From: Kiloniellaceae bacterium
Lineage (GTDB): Bacteria > Pseudomonadota > Alphaproteobacteria > Kiloniellales > Kiloniellaceae
Length of the DNA: 64,000 nt
Assembly: GCA_021776195.1 (NCBI GenBank)
Contig: JAJFGK010000051.1
Coordinates: 18,229 to 82,228 of the forward strand
Reading direction: 5' to 3'
The notes below the pieces were generated by a model. The model was not told the origin of the DNA. It worked only from the letters and a program-made list of their open reading frames with translations, and did no database searches. Both the position numbers and the translations under genes were made by a program. Below are positions 15,178 to 23,215 of this stretch, in pieces. Position 1 is the stretch's first letter, and the number at the start of each line of letters is the position of its first letter.

Positions 15178-15383
15178 CCCCAGCCGAGGCCGCCTCGTTC
15201 ATCGAGACCTTGGGTCTGACGACATCGGATATCTCGCCGCGCCTCTTCGCGCTGGCGGCGGGGGAGGCCGGGCTGGACCCGACCGAGCTGCTCTTGTTCC
15301 TGGGCCGCATGCTCGACACGCAAGGGCAGGGCCCGGCCCCGATCGCAACGCAACTGGCGGGAGGCCAACTTGTTTCTACGTGA
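15174..15383 (+). CDS. Small phage protein downstream of portal
   Basis: 69 residues; ATG overlaps the portal stop (ATGA). The sequence is helical and acidic (EAASFIETLGLTTSDISPRLFALAAGEAGLDPTELLLFLGRML). Its position suggests a head accessory or assembly factor. No known motif. Confidence 0.68.
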   Translation: MTPAEAASFIETLGLTTSDISPRLFALAAGEAGLDPTELLLFLGRMLDTQGQGPAPIATQLAGGQLVST

Positions 15384-15567
15384 TTTTGTGGAGTCGATGC
15401 TGACCCAGATCGACGACCAGGTCGATGCGGCGAGGGAAGAACTCGCCAGCGGCAAAGCCAGCGACCTCGCGGATTACAAGCGCCGCTGCGGACGGATCAC
15501 CGGATTGAGAGAAGCGGCGGAAATCATCAAGAAAGGGAAGATCCAGTATGCAGACGACGACGAGTAA
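15370..15567 (+). CDS. Small helical phage protein (TTG start)
   Basis: 65 residues. TTG 15370 is preferred over ATG 15397 because GGGAGG lies just upstream. It overlaps both neighbours. The sequence (ESMLTQIDDQVDAAREELASGKASDLADYKRRCGRITGLREAAEIIKK) predicts a helical bundle; similar small proteins occur beside phage scaffolding genes. Function unknown. Confidence 0.65.
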   Translation: MFLRDFVESMLTQIDDQVDAAREELASGKASDLADYKRRCGRITGLREAAEIIKKGKIQYADDDE

Positions 15568-15997
15568 GGTTGCCGCCGACGATTGGGGCGGGGACACGGC
15601 GGACACTCCGTTGGGAAAGACCCCGGGGAAGGACTTTCCCCGCATGAACGGACCTCGGGTCCTCCTGAGGCCGCGCAAAGCCAAAGAGAAAATCGGCTCG
15701 ATCATCATGCCGGATTCGTCCAAGGAGGCCGAGGAGATCGCCACCTGTGTCGGTGAGGTCATCCACGTCGGCCCCGGCGCCTACACCGACGACAAGACCC
15801 CGTTTCCGAACGAGGAAAAGGATGGGTCTCGCCCGACTTGGACCGGCTGGAACGTGCCCAAGCCCGGCGACTTCGTGATCTTCGGCAAGTATGCCGGGAC
15901 GCGCATCAAGTTCAACGGCGTGAAGCTCGTGATCGTGAATGACGAGGAAATCATGGCGTTCGTGGACAGCCAGGAGGGGGTCCACGCATTTTTCTAA
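15548..15997 (+). CDS. Phage-encoded GroES-like co-chaperonin
   Basis: 149 residues versus ~97 in GroES. After a ~35-residue extension, PRVLLRPRKAKEKIGSIIMPD matches the GroES beta barrel entry and mobile loop. CVGEVIHVGPGAYTD, VPKPGDFVIFGKYAGTRIKF and NDEEIMAFV follow in GroES order. An insertion of ~20 residues sits between strands. It is likely to replace host GroES on GroEL so that the capsid protein folds, as gp31 does in T4. Placed between portal and scaffold genes, which supports a head-assembly role. Confidence 0.84.
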   Translation: MQTTTSKVAADDWGGDTADTPLGKTPGKDFPRMNGPRVLLRPRKAKEKIGSIIMPDSSKEAEEIATCVGEVIHVGPGAYTDDKTPFPNEEKDGSRPTWTGWNVPKPGDFVIFGKYAGTRIKFNGVKLVIVNDEEIMAFVDSQEGVHAFF

Positions 15998-16031
15998 CGT
16001 CCCCAGGGACGCAAACTCATGGAGAATCCCC

Positions 16032-16904
16032 ATGCTACCGGAAGAAGACAAACTGCTAGACGAGGAACTCGACGATGATTTCGCGCCCGGGCTTCCCACA
16101 GACGACGTCGAAGCCGAACCCGAAGAGGTCGAAACCGAAGTCGAAAGCGAGGACGAAGAGCCGTCCTACGGCGCGTCCGTCAAAAAGCGGATCGCGAAAG
16201 AAACCTTCAAGCGCCGCGACGCGGAAAGGCTAGCTGCCGCTCGCGAGGCGCAATTCCAGACTGCGGCTGCGGAACTTCGTGAGATGAAGGCCCGTTTGGC
16301 TGAGGTGGAGAAAGTCAGCCACCAGGCCGCCGAAAAGGAATTCGAGGCGGAGCGCGAAGAGACCAAGGCCCGTCTGCGCAAGGCCGCCGAGGAAGGTGAC
16401 ACCGAGGCCCAGGTCCGTGAGACCGAACGCTTGACCAGCCAGGAAATCGACCGACGGCAAGCCGAGTACGCAAAGCGCCGTCGGGCGGAGAAGGAGGCGG
16501 CCGCGCCCGCGGGGGCCCCGGAGATCAATCCCCTGGCCGAGACCTGGAAGCTCAAGCATTCGGACTGGTACGGGAAAAAGGGCTTCGAGCGCCACACTGA
16601 GTTGGTCAACTCCCTCGACGACGGGGTCTACAAGGCTGGATTCCATCCAGGGACCGCAGAATATTTCGATGAGTTGGACCGCCGCATCGAGGCCAAGTTC
16701 GGCACGACCAAGCTGGCAGAGGTGAAGCCTCGCGCCAAATCGCCCGTGGCCGACCCGCAGCGGGGAGGTCGTCCGGCAGAAACGGCGAGCTCGCTCACCA
16801 AGAGAGAGTTGGAAGTCGCCCAGAAGTTCAATCTTACCGGCGACCCCAAGGCCATGAAACGATACAAGGCCGAAATCGCGAAATCCAAACGCGCACAGTC
16901 CTAA
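16032..16904 (+). CDS. Head scaffolding protein
   Basis: 290 residues, acidic at the N-terminus (LDEELDDDFAPG...) and dominated by a Glu/Arg/Lys coiled coil from ~60 to 170, with a basic C-terminus (KRYKAEIAKSKRAQS), the usual layout of podovirus scaffolds. The basic tail would bind the capsid protein. ATG 16032 follows GGAGAATCCCC. Its position between portal and coat genes fits. No sequence signature is decisive. Confidence 0.75.
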   Translation: MLPEEDKLLDEELDDDFAPGLPTDDVEAEPEEVETEVESEDEEPSYGASVKKRIAKETFKRRDAERLAAAREAQFQTAAAELREMKARLAEVEKVSHQAAEKEFEAEREETKARLRKAAEEGDTEAQVRETERLTSQEIDRRQAEYAKRRRAEKEAAAPAGAPEINPLAETWKLKHSDWYGKKGFERHTELVNSLDDGVYKAGFHPGTAEYFDELDRRIEAKFGTTKLAEVKPRAKSPVADPQRGGRPAETASSLTKRELEVAQKFNLTGDPKAMKRYKAEIAKSKRAQS

Positions 16905-16932
16905 CCGACTGCCTTCAAGAGAGGAACGACCG

Positions 16933-17400
16933 ATGCCACGTCGCAAACGCCGTCCAAATCGTGCCGACGAGGCACGCACCAACGAGGCCCCGCGGGCCGA
17001 AACGCGCGCAAGGGAATGGGTCCGTCCCAGCCAGTTGGAGGCGCCAGAGCCGCGCCCCGGCTATCGGCAGAAATGGATCCGCATGGCACTGCATGGGAAG
17101 GAAGAACCACATCACGTCGCGAACCGGACCCGAGAGGGCTGGGAGCCACGCAAGGCCGACACGGCACCGGATTTTCCCTCTTCCAAAGAGGGGTTGATCG
17201 AGACCGGCGGTCTTATCCTTTGCGAGATGCCAGAGCCCATGGTCGAGCAGCGCAACGCTTACTACCAACGCAAGAATGAGCTGCAGAACTCGGCCGTCGA
17301 GCAGGATCTGAACCGGGTGGCCGAGCCACATCTTCCGATCCACCAGACTCGAAAATCAAAGTCGGAGACCGGGTTCACGCCCAAGGTCGCCGACGACTAG
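16933..17400 (+). CDS. Basic phage head-region protein of unknown function
   Basis: 155 residues, Arg-rich N-terminus (MPRRKRRPNRADEARTNEAPRAETRAREWVRPS). The middle contains LILCEMPEPMVEQRNAYYQRKNELQNSAVEQDLNR, a pattern I associate with proteins beside phage capsid genes. It is closed by an intrinsic terminator, so it ends the packaging/scaffold transcription unit. Confidence 0.68.
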   Translation: MPRRKRRPNRADEARTNEAPRAETRAREWVRPSQLEAPEPRPGYRQKWIRMALHGKEEPHHVANRTREGWEPRKADTAPDFPSSKEGLIETGGLILCEMPEPMVEQRNAYYQRKNELQNSAVEQDLNRVAEPHLPIHQTRKSKSETGFTPKVADD

Positions 17401-17431
17401 CGGTCGCCTGCGGGCGATCATCGGTCAATCG

Positions 17432-17458
17432 AGCCGCCTCCGGGCGGCTTTTTCTTTT
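17432..17458 (+). terminator. Intrinsic terminator upstream of decoration/capsid genes
   Basis: AGCCGCC-TCC-GGGCGGCT stem followed by TTTTTCTTTT. It separates the portal-scaffold unit from the decoration and major capsid genes. Confidence 0.85.
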
Positions 17459-17472
17459 GAGGGAATGGAACG

Positions 17473-18039
17473 ATGGCAAATTCAGATGCGCCACGCGGTT
17501 TTCGCCCCGCCAAGCACACCGGTGGCACGCCTCATCGCACCACCGAGTACCCGATCGCCACAGCCTATGCGACCAGCATCTTCTCGGGTGACCTGGTCAA
17601 GTTGGTTGCCGGCGGCGGGATCGAGCTGGCCGCGGCGGGGGACCGGGTGTTGGGTGTCTTCATGGGCGTCCAATACGCCCAGGCCAACGGGGAAGTGATC
17701 TTCTCCAAGTCCTGGACCGCTGGTGGCACGAGCGCCACCGGCATCAAGGCAATGGTCATCGACGACCCGAACACGGTTTTCGCAGGCCAGGCCGACGGAG
17801 CTGTCACCGCCGACGATGTCGGCCAGCTCGCGGACATGATCGCCACCCACGCGGGATCGGCTCTCACCGGCCGGTCCGGTCAGGAGGTCAACTCCACGAC
17901 CGGCACGGGCACGGCACAGTTCCGCATTCTCGGCAAAACCGATGCACCGGATAACGACTGGGGCGCAAACGTCGAACTGCTCGTTCAGATCTACGAGCAT
18001 GAGTTGACGGCTGCCGACCAGGGCACCCCGGGCGTCTAA
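17473..18039 (+). CDS. Capsid decoration/stabilising protein
   Basis: 188 residues rich in Gly, Ala, Thr, with beta-strand character: IATAYATSIFSGDLVKLVAGGGIELAAAGDRVLGVFMGVQY, then QFRILGKTDAPDNDWGANVELLVQIYEHEL. Proteins of this type sit immediately upstream of the coat gene in many podo- and siphoviruses and coat the shell. A ribosome-binding site GAGGGAATGG precedes the ATG. Confidence 0.7.
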   Translation: MANSDAPRGFRPAKHTGGTPHRTTEYPIATAYATSIFSGDLVKLVAGGGIELAAAGDRVLGVFMGVQYAQANGEVIFSKSWTAGGTSATGIKAMVIDDPNTVFAGQADGAVTADDVGQLADMIATHAGSALTGRSGQEVNSTTGTGTAQFRILGKTDAPDNDWGANVELLVQIYEHELTAADQGTPGV

Positions 18040-18053
18040 CGGAGGACTGACAA

Positions 18054-18962
18054 ATGGCATTGAATCGCAATCAGTTCGCCGCAGAACTGGAGCCCGGCCT
18101 CAACGCTCTTTGGGGCCTGGCCTACGAGGACTACGCCGAGCAGTGGCCGGAGATCTTCGAGACGAACACCTCGGAAAAGGCGTTCGAGGAAGATGTCCTG
18201 CTGACCGGCTTCGGCGCGGCCCCAATCAAGGCGGAAGGGGCACCGGTCGTCTACGACGACGCGGCCGAGTCCTACCTCTCCCGCTACAACCACGAGACCA
18301 TCGCACTGGCCTTCGCCATCACCGAGGAAGCCGAGGAAGACAACCTCTATGGCTCGCTCGGCCAGAAGTACATCAAGGCGATGGCACGCTCGATGAACCA
18401 CACCAAGGAGGTCAAGGGGGCGAACATCCTCAACAACGGCTTCAACGCTTCCTTCGCGGGTGGCGACGGTGTGGAGCTCTTCTCGACGGCGCATCCCGTT
18501 GCGGCGGGCGGCACCCAATCGAACGAGCTCGCGACCTCGGCCGATCTGAATGAAACGTCCCTCGAGACGCTCCTCATCCAGATCTCGGAGCTGCTGGACG
18601 ATCGCAACATCAACATCGCTGCCGTCGGCACGAAGTTGGTGCTGCCGCCCTCGCTGCAGTTCACCGGCGAGCGGCTCCTCGAGTCCGCCTTGAGGACGGC
18701 GACCGCGGACAACGACATCAACGCGATCAAGAGCCTCGGGCGGTTGCCCAAGGGCTTTTGCGTGAACCAGCGCCTCACCGATCCCGACGCCTGGTTCGTG
18801 ATGACGGACTGCCCCGACGGGATGAAGCACTTCCAGCGCATTGCCATCAAGAACGGCATGGAAGGCGACTTCGAGACCGGGAACCTCCGCTACAAGGTCC
18901 GTGAACGCTACAGCTTTGGGTTCACAGATTGGAGAGGCTGCTTCGGATCGCCGGGGTCGTAG
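18054..18962 (+). CDS. Major capsid protein (HK97 fold)
   Basis: 302 residues. Landmarks of the Mu/podovirus-type coat family: the N-terminal arm with FAAELEPGLNALWGLAYEDYAEQWPEIFETNTSEKAFEED, SYLSRYNHETIALAFAITEEAEEDN, FSTAHPVAAGGTQSNELA, VLPPSLQFTGERLLES and the C-terminal RERYSFGFTDWRGCFGSPGS. No protease domain or delta region is evident. It is bracketed with the decoration gene between two terminators, consistent with high independent expression. Confidence 0.87.
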   Translation: MALNRNQFAAELEPGLNALWGLAYEDYAEQWPEIFETNTSEKAFEEDVLLTGFGAAPIKAEGAPVVYDDAAESYLSRYNHETIALAFAITEEAEEDNLYGSLGQKYIKAMARSMNHTKEVKGANILNNGFNASFAGGDGVELFSTAHPVAAGGTQSNELATSADLNETSLETLLIQISELLDDRNINIAAVGTKLVLPPSLQFTGERLLESALRTATADNDINAIKSLGRLPKGFCVNQRLTDPDAWFVMTDCPDGMKHFQRIAIKNGMEGDFETGNLRYKVRERYSFGFTDWRGCFGSPGS

Positions 18963-18989
18963 CCAGGAGATCCATCCACGACATGAAGG

Positions 18990-19015
18990 GGGTCGGGTTC
19001 GCCCGGCCCCTTTTC
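18990..19015 (+). terminator. Intrinsic terminator after the major capsid gene
   Basis: GGGGTCGGG-TTCG-CCCGGCCCC stem (one G-U) followed by TTTT. It ends the decoration/capsid unit. Confidence 0.85.
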
Positions 19016-19093
19016 TTCCCTGCCGCATCGCGCGGCCCCTGCCTAGGACGGGCGGGGCAATGACGCCAGCAGGCGACTCCTCAGGAGACGAAA

Positions 19094-19522
19094 ATGGGAC
19101 GTACAACTCACTCTGGGCCGATGATGGTCGGCCCCAAGACCGCCTTGCAAGATCAGCTTGGCCAGGTCGTTTTGCGCAAGAAAGTGGACTTCACTTTCGC
19201 CGACGCCACGTTCGACACCGAGATTCCTGCCGGCTCCGAGATCATCGAACATTACGTCGATGTCATCGAGGCGTGGGACTCGGTCACCTCGGATGTCCTT
19301 GATATCGGCGACGGAGCAACCGCGAACGCCTATGCCGACAATATCGACCTGGCGACCGCAGGGCGAAAACGCGGCACCGCCGATGTCAGCCAACTCGGGG
19401 ACTACACGAGCACGGGAGCCACGACGATCCGGGGAACCATTACCTCTGTCGGTGGCAGCCTTACACAAGGCGCCGCCCGCCTGATCGTTCTCTACACCCT
19501 GGCCGAGCCGGCCCAGACGTAG
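19094..19522 (+). CDS. Virion structural protein, unknown
   Basis: 142 residues, beta-rich: VLRKKVDFTFADATFDTEIPAGSEIIEHYVDVIEAWDSVTSDVLDIGDGATANAYADNIDL and a C-terminal TRGTITSVGG-like strand set. The pattern suggests a jelly-roll head-decoration or connector-associated protein. It has its own ribosome-binding site (CAGGAGACGAAA). No specific family was recognised. Confidence 0.65.
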   Translation: MGRTTHSGPMMVGPKTALQDQLGQVVLRKKVDFTFADATFDTEIPAGSEIIEHYVDVIEAWDSVTSDVLDIGDGATANAYADNIDLATAGRKRGTADVSQLGDYTSTGATTIRGTITSVGGSLTQGAARLIVLYTLAEPAQT

Positions 19523-19532
19523 GAGCGGGCCG

Positions 19533-19862
19533 ATGGCTAGAGTCCAAAGCGTCTCGCTCACCGGCAACGGCTCCACGGTGCAAAACAGTGAGCCAATCCC
19601 GCTCAACATTCACATCACGCCCTTCAATGTCGGTCTTGGTCTGTCGACGAGCGGGAGCACGACCACGGCCACGGTGCAGGTCACTTTCGACGACCCATCC
19701 GATCTCTCATCCGCCACCTGGTTTGACCACTCGCTTCTGGCCGCCATCACCGCGAAATCGACGGGGAACATCGCGTTCCCGGTCACCGCGGTACGGTTCC
19801 AGATCGGGGCGACGGGCACGGATGTCTGGACCTTTTGGGTCGTGCAGGCCGGCATCAGGTGA
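19533..19862 (+). CDS. Virion structural protein, unknown
   Basis: 109 residues, beta-sandwich-like (VQSVSLTGNGSTVQNSEPIPLNIHITPFNVGLGLSTSGSTTTATVQVTFDD ... VTAVRFQIGATGTDVWTFWVVQAG). Ends in a GTGA overlap with the next gene. Probably a small decoration or fibre protein; it follows a similar beta-rich gene. Confidence 0.65.
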   Translation: MARVQSVSLTGNGSTVQNSEPIPLNIHITPFNVGLGLSTSGSTTTATVQVTFDDPSDLSSATWFDHSLLAAITAKSTGNIAFPVTAVRFQIGATGTDVWTFWVVQAGIR

Positions 19863-20215
19863 CTCTCGCCCTTAGCCGCGGCGTCTCACTGTCGGCGGGT
19901 ATCCACCTGGATGAGCGGACGGATGTTCTGCGGGGCCACATCCGCGACTTGCTGATGCCGCCGCCCGCTCTCCTGACCATTTCCGGCAGTTCTCCTGGCC
20001 TCAGTGGCACAACGGGCTTTCTTGCTCCTCCTGGCACGAGCCTCGCCCTTTCCGGGAGCGCGCCCTCGGCAGTCCAAGATTCCCCGCGGTCCCCTGGGCG
20101 GGCGTCTCTCGCTCTCGCTGCATCGGCCCCCACGGTCGAGATGGATAGAACGGTGTCCCCGGCAAAGGCGGACCTGTCGATTTCGACGTCAACGCCTTCG
20201 GTGGCCTTCTCATGA
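19859..20215 (+). CDS. AP-repeat virion protein (short)
   Basis: 118 residues from a GTG overlapping the preceding stop (GTGA). The second half is four units of the repeat seen in neighbouring genes: PPPALLTISGSSPGL, PGTSLALSGSAPSAV, PGRASLALAASAPTVEM, PAKADLSISTSTPSVAF. The first 40 residues are unrelated. It ends with an ATGA overlap. The repeat's shared use with fibre genes suggests virion surface or assembly; function unknown. Confidence 0.68.
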   Translation: MTLALSRGVSLSAGIHLDERTDVLRGHIRDLLMPPPALLTISGSSPGLSGTTGFLAPPGTSLALSGSAPSAVQDSPRSPGRASLALAASAPTVEMDRTVSPAKADLSISTSTPSVAFS

Positions 20216-20892
20216 CCACGTCGGGCACCTACGCCTTCAACCTCGATATCGTCGAGATCATCGAGGAAGCCTACGAACGCGCGGGGCACGCTGTCACCCA
20301 GATCACCGGGCGCCAGTTGGCCACCGCGCGCCGCAGCCTCAACCTCATGTTCACCGACTGGGCCAATGAGCAGATCAATCTTTGGACCGTCGAGCCGCTG
20401 CCCTTGGCGATGGTCGTGGGAACCCAAACCTACGCCCTGGCTACGGGCACCAGCGACGTCCTCGACGTCTACCTGCGGCGCGCGGGCACCGACATCGAGA
20501 TGACGCGGATGTCGCGGGACGAGTACGCCCTGCGCCCCAACAAGACGTCCCCCGGGCGCCCGACGCAGTTCTTCATCGAGCGCTTTACCGACCTCACCCA
20601 AATGACGGTCTGGCAGTCCCCGGAGAATGCCACGGACGTCGTGTTCTACTACCGGATCCGGCACATTCAGGACGCCGGCATCTTCACCAACAATGTCGAC
20701 GCTCCCCAGCGCTGGCTCGAGGCGGTCTGCGCCGGCCTCGCCTACAAGCTGGCCGTGAAGCGCCCCAAGATCGAAACCGACCGGCTGCGGGTCCTCCGGA
20801 CCGAATACGGCGATGCCTGGGAGCGGGCCCGCGGTGAGGATCGCGAAAGGGCGACCACCAGAATCATTCCGGCCGTGGAGAGGAGGAGCTGA
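20212..20892 (+). CDS. Head-tail connector / adaptor protein
   Basis: 226 residues, mostly helical with a central beta part: DIVEIIEEAYERAGHAVTQITGRQLATARRSLNLMFTDWANEQINLWTVE then ATGTSDVLDVYLRR and DVVFYYRIRHIQDAG, APQRWLEAVCAGLAYKLAVKRP. This resembles P22 gp4-like/podovirus joining proteins that attach to the portal. ATG overlaps the previous stop. Family from pattern memory, so the exact class is uncertain. Confidence 0.72.
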   Translation: MTTSGTYAFNLDIVEIIEEAYERAGHAVTQITGRQLATARRSLNLMFTDWANEQINLWTVEPLPLAMVVGTQTYALATGTSDVLDVYLRRAGTDIEMTRMSRDEYALRPNKTSPGRPTQFFIERFTDLTQMTVWQSPENATDVVFYYRIRHIQDAGIFTNNVDAPQRWLEAVCAGLAYKLAVKRPKIETDRLRVLRTEYGDAWERARGEDRERATTRIIPAVERRS

Positions 20893-21227
20893 TGGCGAGT
20901 TCTTCTCGGATCAGGTACGCCAGTGGCGCGCGCTCCAAAGCCCACTGCGATCGCTGCGGCCAAAAATATGGCTATCTCGAACTTCGGCCGGAGTGGAACG
21001 GCCTGCGAGTCTGCCCGGAATGCTGGGAGCCCAAGCACCCGCAGTTGACGCCCCGCACTCACACCGACGCCGAGGCGCTACGCCACCCGCGCCCGGACAA
21101 TGACGACGACGGCACCGTCACTACCCATCTCCATGAGAACTTCCCGCACACGGCCGGCGGCCGGCAGATCTACGTGGTGCCGTCCGGCTCCCTGACGATC
21201 AGCACGACGGCGCCGAGCGTCACATGA
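20892..21227 (+). CDS. Zinc-ribbon virion protein ending in an AP-repeat unit
   Basis: 111 residues. CDRCG and CPECW, 25 residues apart, form a four-Cys zinc ribbon at ~19-44. The tail GSLTISTTAPSVT is one copy of the repeat seen in four other structural genes. The gene starts in a TGATG overlap and ends in ATGA, between two connector-like genes. Likely a minor virion or tail-assembly protein; the role is not known. Confidence 0.7.
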   Translation: MASSSRIRYASGARSKAHCDRCGQKYGYLELRPEWNGLRVCPECWEPKHPQLTPRTHTDAEALRHPRPDNDDDGTVTTHLHENFPHTAGGRQIYVVPSGSLTISTTAPSVT

Positions 21228-21859
21228 GCACGACCTACGCCCAGCTTTTGATCGACATTCCGGCCAACACCGAGAACGACGGCGCGGAGTTCACAGCGTC
21301 ACTGGGTCTCTTCATCCGCAATGCCGAGGCCCGTCTGTCCCGGGAGCTCGATGTCCCGGCGCTTTCGAAGCACCAGACTTCGGCCTTCTCGATTGGCGAC
21401 CCCTTTCTGACGAAGCCGGCGACGAACGTCACGTTGCGGCACTTGACCGTGGTCGATGCTGCTGGCGAGCGCCACCGCCTCGAGCAGCGCACTCAAGAGT
21501 TCATCAACACCTTCTGGCCGAACCGAAATCTGACGGACCTGCCGCGCTACTACGCCGAATGGGACGAGACCGACGTGATTGTGGCGCCGACGCCCTCGGC
21601 GGCCTTCGCGGTGGAGGCGGCCTACAAGATTCGCATCGCCGGCTTGTCGACGACGAACGAGTCGAACTTCTACGCCAAGAACTACGAGGATCTCCTGTTC
21701 TACGCGTGCATGCGCGAGGCCGAGGCCTTCGACAAGAATTGGTCTACCCCGGCTCTAAAGGCCTGGGAGGGCATGTACGTCAAGGCCCTGAGCACGGCGG
21801 TCCCGGACGCTGGCGAGTTCTACACCGACGAAACCCAGACAGGAGCCACGGCGGCATGA
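21224..21859 (+). CDS. Tail adaptor protein
   Basis: 211 residues. It begins with TTYAQLLIDIPANTENDGAEFTASLGLFIRNAEARLSRELDVPAL, followed by LRHLTVVDAAGERHRLEQRTQEFINTFWPNRNLTDLPRYYAEWDETDVIVAPTPSAAFAVEAAYKIRIAGLS and a helical end. This order is characteristic of podovirus adaptor/tail tubular proteins placed between portal and nozzle. Overlaps both neighbours by ATGA. Confidence 0.72.
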   Translation: MSTTYAQLLIDIPANTENDGAEFTASLGLFIRNAEARLSRELDVPALSKHQTSAFSIGDPFLTKPATNVTLRHLTVVDAAGERHRLEQRTQEFINTFWPNRNLTDLPRYYAEWDETDVIVAPTPSAAFAVEAAYKIRIAGLSTTNESNFYAKNYEDLLFYACMREAEAFDKNWSTPALKAWEGMYVKALSTAVPDAGEFYTDETQTGATAA

Positions 21860-22401
21860 ACATCCGAGAGGCGGAGCGGGCCAAATACGACGGTGCCTGG
21901 CAGATCCCCGACTACTCCAAGTTCTCGCCCGGGGAGAAGTACGCCGATCTCTTCGGTGAGATCGCGGCGCCCAAAGCCGGCGAGACCTGCATCGATCTCG
22001 GCTGCGGGGCCGGTGCCGGCGGGAAAGCGCTCGCCCAGAAGTGGGGCTTGGAGGTCACCTATGTCGATCACGTCAAGGTCGGCGACCCGCCGGGGCGCCT
22101 CATCGTCCAGCCCTTGTGGAAGCCGATCCCGGCTTTCGCGGCCTATGGTTACTGTTGCGACGTGATGGAGCACATCCCGCCCGAGTTCACGATGCTGGCG
22201 GTGCGGAACGCGCTGGCGAGCTGCAAGGCTGGCGTCTTCTTCTCGATCTCCTTCTCCCACGACAGCTTTGGCGTCTACCTGCGCCAGCCGTTGCATCTGA
22301 CGGTCGAGCCCTTCGCCTGGTGGAAGGACCGCCTGGGCGAGGTCGGCACCGTGATCGAGGCCCGCGACCTGCTGGGCGAGGGGGTTTTCTATGTCAAGTA
22401 A
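21856..22401 (+). CDS. SAM-dependent methyltransferase, small-molecule or glycan type
   Basis: 181 residues. CIDLGCGAGAGGKALA is motif I, and CCDVMEHIPPEF is the post-motif-II acid region of Methyltransf_11/23-like enzymes. No DNA-methylase NPPY motif is present. It overlaps the adaptor gene and the following MptE-like gene. The pair interrupting the tail genes suggests enzymes for a sugar or lipid-linked modification, perhaps of surface glycans; this is inference. Confidence 0.78.
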   Translation: MNIREAERAKYDGAWQIPDYSKFSPGEKYADLFGEIAAPKAGETCIDLGCGAGAGGKALAQKWGLEVTYVDHVKVGDPPGRLIVQPLWKPIPAFAAYGYCCDVMEHIPPEFTMLAVRNALASCKAGVFFSISFSHDSFGVYLRQPLHLTVEPFAWWKDRLGEVGTVIEARDLLGEGVFYVK

Positions 22402-23215
22402 GCTGGAACTGGCCGGATTCGGGCTGAACACGCCGGAAGAGGAGATCCTGGAGAACATCAAGACCAACATCACCCGGGGGCTCCCGCAGTTGCAGGGGCA
22501 TCCCCCGCGGCCCGACCATGTCTGCATCGTCGGCGGCGGCTGGTCCTTGGAGGACACCTTCGACGAGCTGCGGGCCCTGGTCTGGGACAATCATCCGGTC
22601 CTCGCCCTCAACGGGGCCGGCCAGTACCTGCTGGAGCGCAACATTCGCCCCGGCGCACAGATCATCTTGGACGCCCGCCCGCGCTGCGCCGGCTTCGTGG
22701 AAGAGCCAATTCCGGGCTGCAAGTACTTTCTGGCCTCCCAGTGCCACCCGTCGGTCTTCGAGGCCTGTGAGGGCCGCGACGTCTTCATCTACCACGTCGT
22801 CTCGACCGGGGACGAGACAGAGCGGGCCCTGCTCGATCGCTACTACCTGGAGCGCTGGATCGAGGTCGTCGGCGGCTCGACGGTCGGGCTGCGCTCGATC
22901 TCGCTCGCCACGTTCCTCGGCTGGCAGTTCATGCACCTCTTCGGCATCGATTCTTGCCACGCTCCCGACGGGAGGCACCACGCCTACGCGCAGCCCTGGC
23001 AGGACGCGGAAGAGACCATCTCGGTTTGGACCGGCACCAAGGAAGGCCGGCAGGACCGCGAATTCAAGTGTTCACTCTGGCAGGCCTCCCAGGCGGAGAA
23101 CTTCATCGGCTTTGTCAGAGCCCTCGGCGGCAACTTCATCCTGACCCCCCATGGCGACGGTCTGATCTCACACATCATGCAGACCGGAGCCCAGATCCGC
23201 AGAGGAGACCTCTAA
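22391..23215 (+). CDS. DUF115/MptE-like protein
   Basis: 274 residues. HVCIVGGGWSLEDTFDELRAL is a Rossmann-like glycine loop of the DUF115 (MptE-like) family, followed by VLALNGAGQYLLERNIRPGAQIILDARPRC and GGSTVGLRSISLATFLGWQFMHLFGIDSCH. Members include flagellin-modifying Maf proteins and many phage proteins of unknown role. It starts within the methyltransferase gene, so the two are co-translated. Confidence 0.75.
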   Translation: MSSKLELAGFGLNTPEEEILENIKTNITRGLPQLQGHPPRPDHVCIVGGGWSLEDTFDELRALVWDNHPVLALNGAGQYLLERNIRPGAQIILDARPRCAGFVEEPIPGCKYFLASQCHPSVFEACEGRDVFIYHVVSTGDETERALLDRYYLERWIEVVGGSTVGLRSISLATFLGWQFMHLFGIDSCHAPDGRHHAYAQPWQDAEETISVWTGTKEGRQDREFKCSLWQASQAENFIGFVRALGGNFILTPHGDGLISHIMQTGAQIRRGDL

